From the NCBI GenBank assembly GCA_002794735.1, contig NBAZ01000003.1:372001-436000 (forward strand): 64,000 bases of DNA. The letters run 5' to 3'. The notes below the pieces were generated by a model. That model was not told where the DNA came from and ran no database searches. It saw nothing but the letters and a program-made list of their open reading frames with translations. Positions 21,568 through 34,690 of the stretch are shown here, piece by piece. Each line of letters opens with the position of its first letter. Position 1 is the stretch's first letter. Origin of the DNA: Pyrrhoderma lamaoense. Lineage: Eukaryota > Basidiomycota > Agaricomycetes > Hymenochaetales > Hymenochaetaceae. The translations under genes and the position numbers were made by a program.

Positions 21568-24500
21568 TCAAGCAGAAAGAAGTGAAAGCAATTTATCGCT
21601 GTCCATCGATTTACTAGCTACACGCGTCCGTCTCTCTTCATCTAGTTTGGCACCTTTCATCATGATCGCCATCAGCTGGAACGCCTTCGGGCATCAATAG
21701 CAATATCATCAAGTAGCTCAGCAGCGGCTACAAATCCTTCCTCGAACGACGCAGGTGAACAAAGATTCTTCGAAATTGCCCGTTCAAACAGGTCACCAAC
21801 AAGCTTCGCGTCAGCCTCCTTTGCCTCAAGCGCCGCCAAGACGAATTTCTCAACAAGGATATGCCGATGTTCCGTTGGGAGAGCTGAGAAGTACTCCTCC
21901 GCCTCACTAAGATCCCGGATAGCAAAGAACTCTTTCTTATCCTGGTCAACTTTCCTCTCCGCCTGTTCTTTCGACATCGAAGACCTACTACCAGATGACT
22001 TTTCTCTAATTTCACCCTCCTCGCGATCATCATCGGGTACCGAAGAGACAGGAGTCTCCTCAGACTTCTCAGCCAATGGCTTCGAACGAGGAAGTAAGTT
22101 GAGTTTTGGCCGTTGAGTAGGTTGAGCAGGTTCAAGAGGGTTGTTCGTAAGGTCTATACTAGCAGAACGACTCGCAGGACGGCTAGATCTAGCTGTAGCG
22201 GCTGCGGCGGCAGCAGGAATGGCAGCCTGCTGAGTCTCACCAGACGCCTCAGCTTGTAACATCTGGAACATGTTCGTATTCGAGCTCGCCCTGGAAAGGT
22301 TCGCACTCTCCCGTTTGCTACTATCGCTCCTCTTGTTGAAGACACTTGTCGGTCCAAAAGTCATCGTGCCACCCTTCTGGATCTTACCAAAGTTCGAGAG
22401 ATCACCAGCCTTATTAGCTGGTCTTGATGGACCCGAGGCAACTGCCCATCCATCAGGACCAACTTGGGAACCAGTCTCCCGATCATGTCCACGTCGAGAA
22501 CCTCCACGAGATATGGAGGTTCGTACTAGGTTTTCTTGTTGAGCCTTTTCCTTCGCGGCCTATAATACACAATAAACCCATTTAGAGATGTCAATTACTA
22601 ATTTTAGTAGAATCACTCACGGCCTCATGAATTTGAGCTATCGTCGAAGGTGCAGCAACTAGGTTGCGAGCTAACCAATTCCTCTCGCGAAGTTCAATAA
22701 CATCCTACGATATAGGGGGAAAAGGAGAAAAGGAGTTATTAGTACAAATCCACAAACCATCCGTACTCATCAAAAAAACGACGAACCTGTAACATAAATT
22801 GCATACGTGAAGATACGTTGCTGCTCTTCGCCAATTCCTTCATACGGCTAAAGTAGACATCCATATGTCCCCTAGCCTTCGAAGTATCAAGAGCCTGACC
22901 AACGGTCGTAAGAAGCTTGCAAAGCGATTCGATCTCCTCTTCTTCCGGATTATCAACATTACTAAGAAGCTTCTTAATACATTCATGCATAATCCTCTCC
23001 GTAAGCATCTGCAGCTTAAACAATTCACCGATAAACTTGACAAGCCCAAGTCCTTGACGTTTAGCCTTTTGTGCAGCATAGTACTCATCGGAATAAAGCG
23101 CACTTTCGCCGTTCTCCTTGTCCTCCGCCTTTTCGTTTGACTCTTTTATGGCTCGGTCCTCTGTAGCTTTGACGGCAGCGGCAGCAGCAGTAGACTCTTT
23201 TTGAGTCCAACCCCGTTCGAAATCTTCTTGACAACGATTGAGCAAGTACTTTCGGAATAGTTGTCCACCAGTGATAGGTTTTCCCTCAGCATTACGAATC
23301 CCATCATCCTGAACGTTCGGACTGATCTGTTCCATCATCTTACGACAAAGACGAGCGTACATCTCACTCCAAGTAGCCTCATCAGTAGCCTTTTCAAACA
23401 CAAGCCGGATAACCTGGATGAGCGTCCGTCCGTCCTTCTCTTTCTCACTCTTGTTAGCCCAGTCAATAATTTGATTGGAAATCGAATCGAATTTCTCCAT
23501 CGTAAGCTTATTAAGCAGCGAACGGACCTTCCGATCCACAACCTCAGGTGAGTCTATATCAACCTGGGCACCACGTTTTTGTGTGCTACCAGGTACCCAT
23601 CTGTTCGCTGACTGCTCAAGTGGTGCTACAGGCTCTAACGGGGGTATCTGATTGAAGGCAGAGGCAGCAGCGTTGATACGATTTGAGTCTGAGCGCGTCT
23701 GGTCACCACGTTTGCTGCGAGTACGTTTGCTACCCATACCACCAGCACCACCTTGACTCGAAGAACGCGTGATAGGCGGCGCGCGACCACCAGGGAACTG
23801 CATACCACCCAGTCCACCTCCCATCGACGTTGAACGTAAGAACCTCTCCTCACTCGAAAGTTTACCAGGAGCAGCAAAGTTACCCATCCCAGAGAATCCA
23901 GGAGGCTGCTTACCAAACCCATTGATAGAACCGAGTCCAAGTCCGACAGAGTTCTGTCTCGAAGCAGAACCACCACCCATACCACCGGAAACGCCACGTC
24001 GTCCAGAACCAGTACGGCCCATCTGATGTTGATCGGACGGTTCAAGGCCAATAGCCTCAAGAGGTGGAAGGTTATCTGGTTTCTCCTTACAGATCGTCAT
24101 GAATTGAAGTAAGAAATCACGGTCGTAGCGGAATTTACCGTCCTTTGCGTTAACGTTGAGTTCAGGCTTGGGACTCTTGATATCCGCGGGATACTGGATT
24201 TGGCTAATATCCTGAATATGACGCGCGGTCGCAAGAGCGGAAGGAAGAGGCGATGCAACAGGCTTGTGAGTGGAAGAAAGATCAAGAGGACCAGGGATGG
24301 GACGTTTCTTATGCGACTCTGGGGAGGTCGAAAGAGGCATGTCGGCTATTCTTGGTGAGCCACCTTCTTTCTTTGATCGAATTTCAAGTGGAATAGACTT
24401 TGGTTTTTCTTCCTCCTTTGCCTTAATTTTCTCCTCTTCCTCTTTACGCAACCGTTCCTTTTCCTCCTCTTCCTTCAACTTACGTTCCTCTTCTTTACGA

Positions 24501-26595
24501 ACCCGCTCTTCTTCTTCCTCCTTCTTAATCCTCTCCCTCTCTTCCGCCTCCTTGCGAATTCGCTCCTCCTCTTCCTTGAGTTTACGTTCCTCCTCCTCCT
24601 TCCTTCTCTGCTCAGCTTCAGCTTCCCTACGTTTCCGTTCTACCTCTTCCTCCCTCTTCTTCCGCTCTTCCTCCTCCTTCTTCAGCCTCTCTTTTTCCTC
24701 TTCCTCCTTCTTCTTCCTCTCGCCTCAACTTTCTCCTTCTCCTCCTTCTCTCTAGCCTTCCTCTCCTCCTCCATCTTCTCTTCCCGCCTTCTCCTCTCAC
24801 CTTCTTCCTTAGCCTTCTGCGCCTTCTCTTCCTCCTCCTTCTTCTCCCTCTCAGCTTTCTCCCTAGCTACCCGCTTCTGTTTATCTTCCTCCGTCTCTAT
24901 TCGTATAGCCGCTCGAGCACGTTTATCCATAGCAGGCGTCGAAGGTAACGAAGGTGTCCCATTCTGTCTTGACCTTATTCCATGCAAATCAAGTTCATGT
25001 CCTGACGGATCGGTTATCTTCACCTTATTCTGTCGAGCCGCGGGCGTCTGAGGTCCTTGGCCAGGTACAAACGGATTCACATTCGTATTTAGCCTTGCGC
25101 CAGTACCAGGTAATGGGACATTCATCCCCGTAGGCGGAGTACCGGGGCTTGCAATGGAGGAGGAGGTTGTCGCGGAGAGGATACAGGAAGGCCATGTGTA
25201 TGAGCGTGAGGAGTAGATTGTGGTGGCCCATTCACACCAGAGGGTCCCTGATGGGGTGCATGGATATGCCAACCCTGCTGTGGGTACATATAGTGCTCTT
25301 GACTAGGAACACCTTGCATAGGAATTCCTGGAGCCATATATGGATACTATTTAAAGCGTAGACAGAAAAAAAGAGGAGAAATTGTTGTTAATCAAAATAG
25401 ACCACAAAAAGAATAATTGTAATTCCATTGGGAATATTTAAAAAGCTACTTACATAGTAACCTCCTTGCCAAGGAACATGCTGCATTTGAGGTTGAGGTA
25501 ATCCTTGTACCGGCTGTTGAGGATGTGGATGCTGGGCTTGTGGGTGATGCTGAGGATTACTTAACCTCGGAGAAGGCATATTATTCGTATTTGCACCGGG
25601 TGGCCCACTAGCCACAGGCGGCCTCGCCGCCGTGCCATTCGGACGCTGGAAAGAAGGCGAACGAGGCGTATTATTCCCAACATTCTGATTCCGGGGAACA
25701 AAGGGGGGAGGAACTACGTAAGGCGGCTGTGCATGGGGTGGGTGGGACTGAGGACCGGGTCCAGCGGGTCCAGGCGGATTTTGGTTTTGCGAAGGCAGAG
25801 GAGGTACATTGTTTGGCCGGATGGCTGCAGCAGCGGCGCCAGCTGGAGTGGCGGCGGAAGAAGATGAAGAATCCGCATACGTAGAATTTGCATGTGAAGA
25901 CGATTGATTCGTGTTCGAAGAAGAAGTATCACCGCCCCGGAAGAGGGATTTAACATCTACTTTAGAGAATGTAGAATGCGCTGATGTAGTCGTCGTTGTC
26001 GAAGCAGACGTCGATGTCGACGTAGATGCCGATGAAGCCGATGGTGTTGGCTTTGAAGTTGGCACAGTGGTCTTCGTAACTTCTACAGTACCAAAGTTTT
26101 GTAAAGGTCTAGGCTCTGCTTTTGTTGCAGGCGGCGTTTGAGCCGGAGGTGATGGGGGCGAAGGCGATATTTTGTCGTTCACCGAACCATTTGGATTAAC
26201 CGTCCCAAAGTTGATAGACGGGCCTAGGAACAGATAGAACGGGAGAGAAATGATGAGAAGGGAAGAAGAAGGAGAGCGAAGAAAATAAGAAATGATAAGA
26301 TGAAGATTTATTAATCGATTGCTTTACAGAATAAGAGTTTTATAAACTCACCGTTCTTGGGAGGGACGACATTTTTAGCGTACGCAAAATTAGTTGCATC
26401 TTTAGCGCTACCAAGTTGTGAAGGACGCCTTGAGTGAGTTTGAGCCTGCGGTTGAGTGGCGGGAGATTGAGGGCGGGTCGACGGCGCAGTAGAAGTGCTT
26501 GAAGGAGGGCCCTTGGCCCAAGCAGACTTTTGCGAGATTCTGGGTGCAGGGGTTGAAGAACCTTTGTTCATTCTTTGAGGATGGATAGATTGCAT
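21568..26595 (-). CDS. Translation initiation factor eIF4G (MIF4G + MA3)
   Basis: This is the scaffold subunit of eIF4F, linking the cap-binding protein eIF4E, the helicase eIF4A and poly(A)-binding protein. It has about five exons and roughly 1,560 aa. The N-terminus starts MQSIHPQRM (26595) and is Pro/Ser/Gln-rich. A long Glu/Lys-rich helical stretch follows (about 24430-24880). The eIF4E-binding motif YxxxxL-phi is present as YDRDFLL. Next come a Gly/Arg-rich linker, a full MIF4G domain (from VRSLLNKLTMEKFDSISNQI to the LCKLLTTVGQALD helices), and a C-terminal MA3 domain (FFAIRDLSEAEEYFSALP, then FQLMAIMMKGAKLDEERR). The CDS ends at TCA 21568-21570. Three apparent one-base losses break the frame: the G run at 25144-25147, near 24718-24722 in the Glu/Lys stretch, and 21689-21691, without which the MA3 domain would be cut short. 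Confidence 0.95.
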
Positions 26596-27236
26596 AAGTA
26601 AGTTAATTTTGAGATAAAAGAAAGAGACGAGAAAACTTACAGACTGTCGATTTCTAAGGAAGAACGTTCGTTACTTGAGTGTGTTTTCTGTTTAAAAGAA
26701 AATTAAAAGCCTTGATGCTCCCTTTTTTTGTGCTTGCGGTCGTAAAACTTGACCTGCCAGCAGGCAAAAAAATAGCGTGCTGTCGCTCGACGAGGCGACG
26801 GAGGTGTTGAATACGAATGAAATGAGGGGACTCTTTAGATGGTCCGATTTGCAGTCGTCCTTGGTGAGGAACGACGAGGCAGGAGGCAAGGTGCCGTTAC
26901 TCTGCAAAAATTACCAATTGAGGTGCCAATACCTGTGTACAGCAGTCGCTTATGTCACCCATCCCCATTTCGGGCGAATAATATACAACCATAATGATAA
27001 TACTCGGGTAAGCATACATTCATATTGTACTTGCAACAAACAAGCTTATGACCTCAGCATTCTCCTGCTTTTCTCACAAAGGACCCAACTGGTCTGCAGT
27101 GAGTAAGCAGCGAGTGAGACCGCGTGGCCCTCCTCACTAATCCTCTTGAATATCAATACATGATAATGTGTATTTATATATTATTTCTATGTGCGCTTAT
27201 CGATTGTATCTTGTGATACATCTACATGTAAAACTA
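26596..27236. other. Upstream region of eIF4G and 3' flank of the NFKBIL1-like gene
   Basis: It should contain the eIF4G promoter and 5' leader. Short open frames on both strands (26692-27106) show no family resemblance. No specific element is recognised. Confidence 0.45.
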
Positions 27237-28557
27237 TCAAGTTCTGAGACTCTGGGAAAGCTCGTTAAGAACACGAATGACAATATCGGCAGCCTCCTTC
27301 ACCATTTCCCTGTCCTTCTCTCTCACCCGTACAAGTATCCGTGACTCAAATTTATCCGGATGAAATCGCAACATCGTTCTCCGCACAGCTTCCCTCAATT
27401 CAACACCATCATCAACATTCCTTTTGCGTTTCCCGTCACTCGCACCCGAAACAGACTCTCCCACCTCTCGCACTGCATCATAATCATAATCATTCCGTGG
27501 CGGCGATAAGAAAGATTCAATCGCATCTTTCGTAAAGTCTTCGATTCTAGCGACCATATGTCTTTTTGACTTGGAAGAAGAGGGCGGGTATATGGGCCAT
27601 GGTATATCATCAAAGTAGAGATGGACCCTCTCTTTATCCCTCTCTTTATCTTTTCCCTTTGAATCAGGATCAGGATTAGAAGATCCATTGCCACGGTGCT
27701 GGTCAAGGAGTTCAGCCCAGCGCTCATCATATAAACGTCGAGCTTCTTCGATTCGGCGTTTAGCCATGGCCGCATTTTGTATATCTTGTTCTATCCGCAA
27801 CTCTTTCTCTCGGCGTTTCCTCTCATTCCGAGCTACGCGCTCACGTTCTTCCCTTTTCTCTCGCTCCAGCTTCTTTCTTAGACGCTCTTGGTATTCCGCT
27901 TCATTTTTTTTCCTGTAATGCGTCGCCGATTATCATATTAATAAGCAACACACATAAGAGATATGATACTAAGAATTAAAACCCACCTCCACATCCCAGC
28001 TCTGATATACTCCGCATACTCATCATCATTCATCTGCCAAGTTTCTACCCCTATTTCCTGTTGTGCTTCTTCCATCCACAGACCAGCTGAGAAGTCTTGT
28101 CCCGTTCCGCGCCACCTCCGAGGGACATGAGCATAAGAGTTTAATCGTGCTTCTACACCGTCAAGGCGTTGAGAAGGATCATACTGATAATCATCCTCCA
28201 AAGCATCTCGCATCTTCTCTTCAAACCTCTCTTGTTCTAGGCGATCTCGCAAGGTGGAAGCAGCTTCATCTTCGTCGTGAGGACCAAGTTCAGGATGTAG
28301 TCCTCAGTATATGCAGCACAATAGGAAGTGTTTTTGTTACTGCGATATTGACTAGTTGAAGGCCCAGGACCAGCGGCAGAACTACCAGCATTATCAGAAG
28401 AGAAAGAAAACAAGTAATCATGGTCTTCTTTTTCTTCTTCCTCCTTTTGCTGATGACATCGCTTTGCCTTCCGTTCTCTTCGCCTGGCCTTTCTTTCCCT
28501 TTTACGTTCATATTCTTCTTCCTCTTCTCTAGTTCTCTTGAGGCGAAGTTTAGGCAT
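27237..28557 (-). CDS. NFKBIL1-like (IkBL) protein with HPDKF C-terminus
   Basis: The product starts MPKLRLKRTREEEEEYERKR (28557) and is highly charged. The middle part (DDYQYDPSQRLDGVEARL, WMNDDEYAEYIRAGMWR-like) is followed by a coiled-coil-rich region rich in Arg, Glu and Lys. The C-terminal segment contains LHYFDDIPWPIY-like sequence and RRTMLRFHPDKF, then VNELSQ-like helices. The J-domain-like HPDKF block at the end is characteristic of NFKBIL1 family proteins in fungi and animals; animal members are nuclear and linked to splicing. One intron near 27914-27986 joins GMWR to KKNEAEYQERL. Exon 1 needs one added base near 28302-28304 to continue into the PELGPHDEDEAAS frame. The function in fungi is not established. 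Confidence 0.75.
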
Positions 28558-30167
28558 TATTATCTAGCTCCCCCATTATACATTATCAGCACTTTGATAA
28601 TTATAAATAGGCAATAGACAACGGAGTTCGGTTGAGTAGGTGTCGAAAATAAAGGCTCTTTAATGGTCGAAAGAAGATTGGGGAGACCTCTTGCCTTTGC
28701 ATCGAAAACGCTAGGCACGTGCAGCCGTGCGAACTCTGTTATTTGATATCTCGATGCTCTAATCTACAATCTCAGTAACACTGAGACTCTCCTTAACTCT
28801 CAGTTATAATACTGCCTGCATGTATCATTGTATGCTTACCAAGCCTCTTGCTATCCTCGACTTGAAATAAATAAGTAAAAAATAACAATCTTTTGATTGG
28901 AAAGGAATACGCATGACAAACAACAAGACCGAGTCTTCTCTAGACCGTTCCTTCTTTTTTCTCATTGTATACGTACATACTTATATGTATGCATCTTCTT
29001 TTTCCCTGAAAAAAGAGCTTAAGCACACAATCAGTAATTTCGATTGTATCATTGATGGTAATGATGGGTCATATATTACAATTTAAGGAGAGGTCTGAGG
29101 TTTTAAGGCTGCCGTCCAAAACCTTCCTTGCGTTGAGTCAATTTTTTTTGGCCTCTGGCCCTTTGAAGGAAGAATATTCGTCATCGTTTCAGGAACAAGA
29201 TGGGATGATCATTATCCGTGTACTTTGCCTGAAAGGTGTCAGAATGGGAGTGGTGGTATGTATAAACACTTGAATCAGCATCTTGAGCTAAGTAGCAGCT
29301 TTGTTGTGTAAACAGTAGCCAGATATATTTAGCACAGCGAAATATTATTAATATATTATATTATAAATATAGAAATTATAAAGAGTCCGGGACCCGATTG
29401 TGGCAATGAATGGGGCGCATATGCATATGAATCTTTATCTATTGAATGCATGGACAGTAAATCGCTATCTGAAGAAGTAGGACTAACTTCATCCGCTTAG
29501 CTCCCTGAATTTCTCTGGGCATATTGATTGTCGTCCATGGTTCCAAGTGTCCGTATCTATCATGTTCCCTCATCAAACCCGTACATATTTTTTATACATC
29601 TTGAAGATGGAAGGCAGGAAAGGGCGCAGTGACCCTGGGGGGAGGAGAGAGAGGATGAGGTTGAAACGCAAGGATGGGAGAGGACGAAGATGTCGACTGA
29701 ATGGCGTTATCTGACTGCATTCCTCCTTTGGCCCTTGCTCCCAACATCTGCCCATCGACAGCTCCCGCCGGGGCGCGTTCCAGAAATTTTCACTTGTTTT
29801 TGCAAAAACTAGGTCCCTTTTATGGTTAACGTCCACATTGCTTCCTCGCTTTTTGTCCGAAACAAGTAGCGTTCTTGATGAGAGGCAAACAGTCTGTGGA
29901 TCCTGAATCCTGAATCCTGAAATTCCAAAAGACAATTACCAAAAGCATCCTGTATCATCGGCTGTCAACATGATGGCTGCTACTTATCACTCTAAAACTT
30001 ATAAAAAGGTCATCTCTCTCCCAAAGGCAGTGGATCCTCCTCGTCCACCCTGCTAGTCACTCCTGTGCTCCAGGCCGTTGCATATCTGCATCCGCCTCTG
30101 CCAGACACCTTCTCCCTAGCTCATCGTAGGTCAGGAAGTGTCCCTCCCTCTTCATTTGGTCGAAACA
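28558..30167. other. Divergent intergenic region upstream of NFKBIL1-like and MUP1-like genes
   Basis: 1.6 kb holding the two promoters. It includes an AT-only track near 29345-29372. The last 150 bp before the permease start are C/T-rich, like many fungal 5' leaders. Short frames at 29052-29273 and 29573-29935 resemble nothing known. No gene is called. Confidence 0.45.
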
Positions 30168-32979
30168 ATGGTTGGCTTCAAAAACATCCTTTCGTCCTCT
30201 ATCGGACGACATGGCAATCACGCAAGCACTTCAAGTGACGCTGGTTCTCTAGGCTCAAAGCAGGGTAAAGATGGGTATCAAGCTTCCTCTTTCACGAGTC
30301 CTATCGGAGTCGACGGTGAAGTATCAACTGCCGTTGACCCTTCTCTGAACCCCGGAGAGCTCACTTTCGAAGAAGGTGTGTAATGGACCGGATGTTTTGT
30401 AATGGAATAGACAAATCGTGTAACTAATCTACTCAAATAATCCTACTTACAGATACTGCTGGTGGAATGGGCCGACATTTAGGTGTATTCAGTTGCACTC
30501 TTCTTATGTAAGTTATATCTGCATACATTCACTCTCACTCTCTCATGCACAACAAAAAATCTAAATGATCCCTTTTTCTATTATTTCTTATTTCAATAAA
30601 AAAATGCAGTGTTGGCCGTATTATCGGCACCGGGATCTTCTCCACTCCATCCTCGATCCTGGACTCGGTAGGCTCAGTAGGCGCTTCTCTCTGTCTATGG
30701 GTACTAGGCTTCCTCATCTCCTACTGTGGTCTTAACATCTGGATGGAAATGGGTACAATGTTCCCCCGTTCAGGAGGAGAAAAAGTGTATCTGGAAGCCG
30801 TGTATAAAAAACCGAAACACCTCGCTACGGTTTTCTATGCCTTTCAGATCATATTACTTGGGTTTACGGCTAGCGGGTGTATCGTATTTGCCAATAAGTG
30901 AGTTGTGGCAACTTGTCTGTTCCATATGGGAGAAATTAGAGTTTCGATGATTAATCACTGCGCCTGTCATCTTCCCTTCGGAACTAGCATCCTAATCGTC
31001 GCCGGTGTAGAAGCTGGTCGTTGGAACACTCGTGGAATTGCTTTAGGAGGTTAGTACAAGTCCATTTCCCCAATATCATTGATCTGTTAACTGATTGTTT
31101 TGATCTCCATTTGATGATGACTTGTCAATGATGAATCACGAATAGTTATCATTTTCGTGACTCTTATCCATGGTTTAACGCCCAAAGCGGGTATTTGGTT
31201 GATGAACGTGAGTGTCTTATGATTAACTAGCATAACTTAGAAATGTTAACCACCTGGATACTGATTATTTTATTCTCTTTTTCAATTGTCTTTTTGGGTC
31301 TTAGTCGTTGAGTATCTTCAAAGTAATCATCCTGAGTTTCGTCATCGTTACAGGATGGGTCGTTCTCGGCGGAGGTACAAGAGTCTCAGACCCTCATGCA
31401 AACTTCCGAAACGCCTTTGAAGGAAGTTCGCATAGTAGTGGTGATGTAAGTTCTTCCATTCATTCCCCTCCCCTCTCTCCTTTTTTCTTTTTACTGATAT
31501 TTTTTGACCGACTTGGTATTACATCAGTATGCTACAGCTATGTTTAAAGTCCTTAATGCCTATGCTGGGTGGTCAAACGTGAACTACGTATTGAACGAAG
31601 TGAAGAACCCCGTACGCACTCTCAAAATCGCAGGGCCGCTAGGTCTGGGTCTATGCGCCGTCTTTTACCTATTCGCAAATATTGCTTACTTCGCGTTAGT
31701 ACTTCTCCTCTCTTTTCCCTTCAAGATAAAGAAAACTAATTCACCTATTTGTAATCTTTTATGAATACGATAAAACAGAGCGGCGACGAAAGAAGAGATC
31801 CTGGATGCTAACGTGACTGTTGCATCCCTCTTTTTCGGAAAAGTGTTTGGTTCGGTCGGACAACGTGCATTGACCGTATTCGTTGCACTTAGCGCACTCG
31901 GAAACGTTATGACAGTCGTAAGTAGCTATCAAAGATCCCGCCTTTCCCCTTTTCTTCCCTCTCTGTTCACAACAAAATCTGTATACAAAACTCTGAAAGA
32001 CTAACTCTTTTCTCTCCCCTTTGCCCATATTTCCGTCCTTCTCGCATTAATGAAAATAAAAGACGTTCGCGATGTCTCGTGTCAACCAAGAACTAGCCAA
32101 AGAAGGTATCCCACTTCCATTCGGTAACAGATTCTGGGCTTCAAATTGGCCTACTGGGAAGTCTCCTCTACCCGGCTTGATCGTCCATCTGATTCCATCC
32201 GTTATCGTCATCATCGCTCCTCCGCCCAGTGTGGTCTATCCGTTCATCTTGGACGTGGAGGGTTATCCGCAACAGATCATCAATCTTTTAATTATAGGGG
32301 TGAGTTTCTGGGTCTCTAGGAGGGTCTTCCCCCCTTTTTTTCATGAGTTTGTTTGTTTCTTGTGTTTACTGATACTTTTCATTGTTTGTGTTTGGTTGTT
32401 AGGGTCTAATTTACCTTCGTATCAAGAAGCCTAATGCTGTAAGGGCTTACAAAGGTTAGTATATTCACGCTTCCTTCTGGCATACTCTTTTCCTATGAAA
32501 TGAATCTCTTGAATATATCGACTAACCATTTTTTTTGTATTCTATAGTCTGGTGGATAGCTATCATCTTCTTCCTCGCAGCCGCAATCTTCTGTAAGTCC
32601 CTTTTTCTTTCACATATCACTTACAATAATGTGGGACATGTTGCTTACCACACAACACATCTATATAGTGCTCATCCTCCCCTACTTCCCACCCCAAAAC
32701 GGTGTAGGAGATACCCCACCATTACCTTACTACCTCTACTGTCTAGTAGGCATTGCTATACTCGCGTGTGGTGTGCTCTATTGGGCAGCGTGGCAAATCC
32801 TACTACCCAAAGTGTTTGGATACGAGCTTGTTCCACGTAAGGAGGTGTTGGATGACGGGATTGTTATAACTGTGGTAAGCAGATATCTAACACTGCGACT
32901 TATCTCTTTGTTTGGTGATACTGATTTATTGTTCTCCCCCTCTTTTTTTAACTAGTTTGATACAAGGAAATTGAAGTAG
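30168..32979 (+). CDS. High-affinity methionine permease (MUP1-like, APC superfamily)
   Basis: The gene has about twelve short exons and encodes an amino acid transporter of the LAT-like branch. It starts MVGFKNILSSSIGRHG (30168; an upstream GTG is ignored). The signature TM1 glycine motif GRIIGTGIFSTPSSIL is followed by GLNIWMEMGTMFPRSGGEKV, typical of MUP1. Later exons encode NAYAGWSNVNYVLNEVKNPV, RTLKIAGPLGLGLCAVFY, SALGNVMTV then FAMSRVNQELAKEGIPLPFG, and a C-terminal tail ending FDTRKLK (stop 32977-32979). About twelve membrane segments are expected. In yeast Mup1 imports Met and is removed from the membrane by an arrestin-Rsp5 pathway; an arrestin gene is also present in this window, but 17 kb away and with no evidence of a link. 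All joins are in frame, with no apparent indel errors. Confidence 0.93.
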
Positions 32980-34690
32980 AGGCTGCTCTTAGTGTTATGT
33001 TGTCTATCGTCTATGACTTAATCCATATCCCCGATTCTTTTCCTTACTTCTCTCACTTCTCTCCTCTCTCCTCTCTCTCTCCTCTCCTCCCCTAATGCAC
33101 CCCCACCCCCCTCTACCCTCTCATCCACTAAATTTCACTTTCTTCTATGACCTCGGATCGGGTTAGCTGGACTCTTCCGGCTCCAATTTCATTCCCCCTT
33201 CAATCATAATTATATATCGTATATCAGTTATGTATTACTTCGGTGGCCCCCTTTTTTCTTGTTGGCTTGTTGGATGTCACGGTTTCTCAGATTTTTTTTT
33301 CTCACTTTTTCATCTATACATATCAACTCCTCACTCAGAGCTTCCTCATACATCTACTTTCATGCCTCTCGCCTCTCAGTTCTCAGTTCTCACTTCACTC
33401 TTCACTTGACTTCGCGCCTTGGCGTTCAGTCTTTACATCTCGATCTCCAAAGCGAGCCCCCAAAGCCCCCAAGCCCTCCCTCAAAAAATGAATACCGCCT
33501 CTTCTTCGTGACCATTTCTTTTTTCATTCATCGTTCTCTCAGACTGAGGCTTCCGATCCCCCCCCCCTTTTTTTTCTTCTTCTCCCCTTTGTTATCGTTT
33601 ATTGATCATTTGTTATACTTGGAAAGGGGAAAGGGAAAAGAAAGTTTACATGTGTAATACGTTTTTATGATGCTGAAAAAATGGGAAAGGGGGGGGGGGG
33701 GGGGGAGGAGGGGAAGGAGTAAACTTAGTAGTAGTGGTAGTTCCCTTTTTTTCACTGACTACCTACTACCTACTCGTTTACATTTCTTGCTCTTAACTTC
33801 TCATTTTGTCCTGTTGTATTTTCTCCTCTCTCTCTTCTCTTTCTCTCTCTGTCCCTCCTCTGTCCTCCTCTGTCTCTGTTTTTCTTCACGTACTTGTCTC
33901 TGCTTACATTCACGTATATTCCCTTACATCCTTGTTCACTATCAACGTGTCATGTCTCCTCATCGTTTTATTTGATCTGCTTTAGAAGAAGAAGAAGAAG
34001 AAAATCAAATTATCTCATCTACATCTCTGAGTGTCTTTCATACTATCAGATTCCCAGTTCCCAGCCTTTTGTCTCCTTTACTTGGCACTTTGTTAGAAAT
34101 GACTTAGACACTCCGATCTTCCTAGACCAACTTACAATAACTTTTAGAAATGAGCGAAGTAATTTTCTTCGTATCCGAAGACAAAAGACAAAGACAAAGC
34201 AAAGAAGGGAAGAGAAGACAAGGGAAAATAAAGGCGAAAGAACGTATCTTACTCGTCTACACTAACTTCAGTCAGTAGTCAAAGATAAATTCTATTTAAT
34301 CACTCGATGCATTTTGTTTTTCACATAATCGTATAGTACTTAGAGAACAAGAAAAAAAGAGTAGACAGCCCCTCCCCACCCCCTTCGCATTATTTTTCTA
34401 CTAGTGAGTTTACAGCGTTACCGTCTTCCATCAACGTATCAACGTCACCACCATATATCGTCCAGCCAATAACCTCTACCCGTCCATGCATCCATCTTTT
34501 CGTCTCTTCATCTTCGTTGTGCCCGCCCTCCTTTACGCACCCTTAGGCTAGTTGGATAAACAAACAAACAACCAAACAAACAACAACCCCGAAAAAGATA
34601 TACGGGATACAAACAAATAAACAAAAAGGGAGACAAAGAGATAAAAGTCAGCAAGCGTGTATACAAACATATCACTCATCCAAGTAAATT
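32980..34690. other. Convergent intergenic region with long homopolymers
   Basis: 1.7 kb between the 3' ends of the permease (plus) and BUB3 (minus). It is C/T-rich and includes a C9 then T8 run near 33560 and a G run of about 17 at 33689-33705. No coding sequence is supported despite several long pyrimidine-derived frames. Confidence 0.55.

Noticed and set aside
24270..24755. Plus-strand 161 aa Ser/Arg-rich frame
   Set aside because: It is the antisense shadow of the Glu/Lys-rich stretch of eIF4G.
33243..34265. Overlapping plus-strand frames of 80-130 aa
   Set aside because: They arise from C/T-rich sequence downstream of the permease. Two overlapping frames both stay open, a sign of composition rather than coding.
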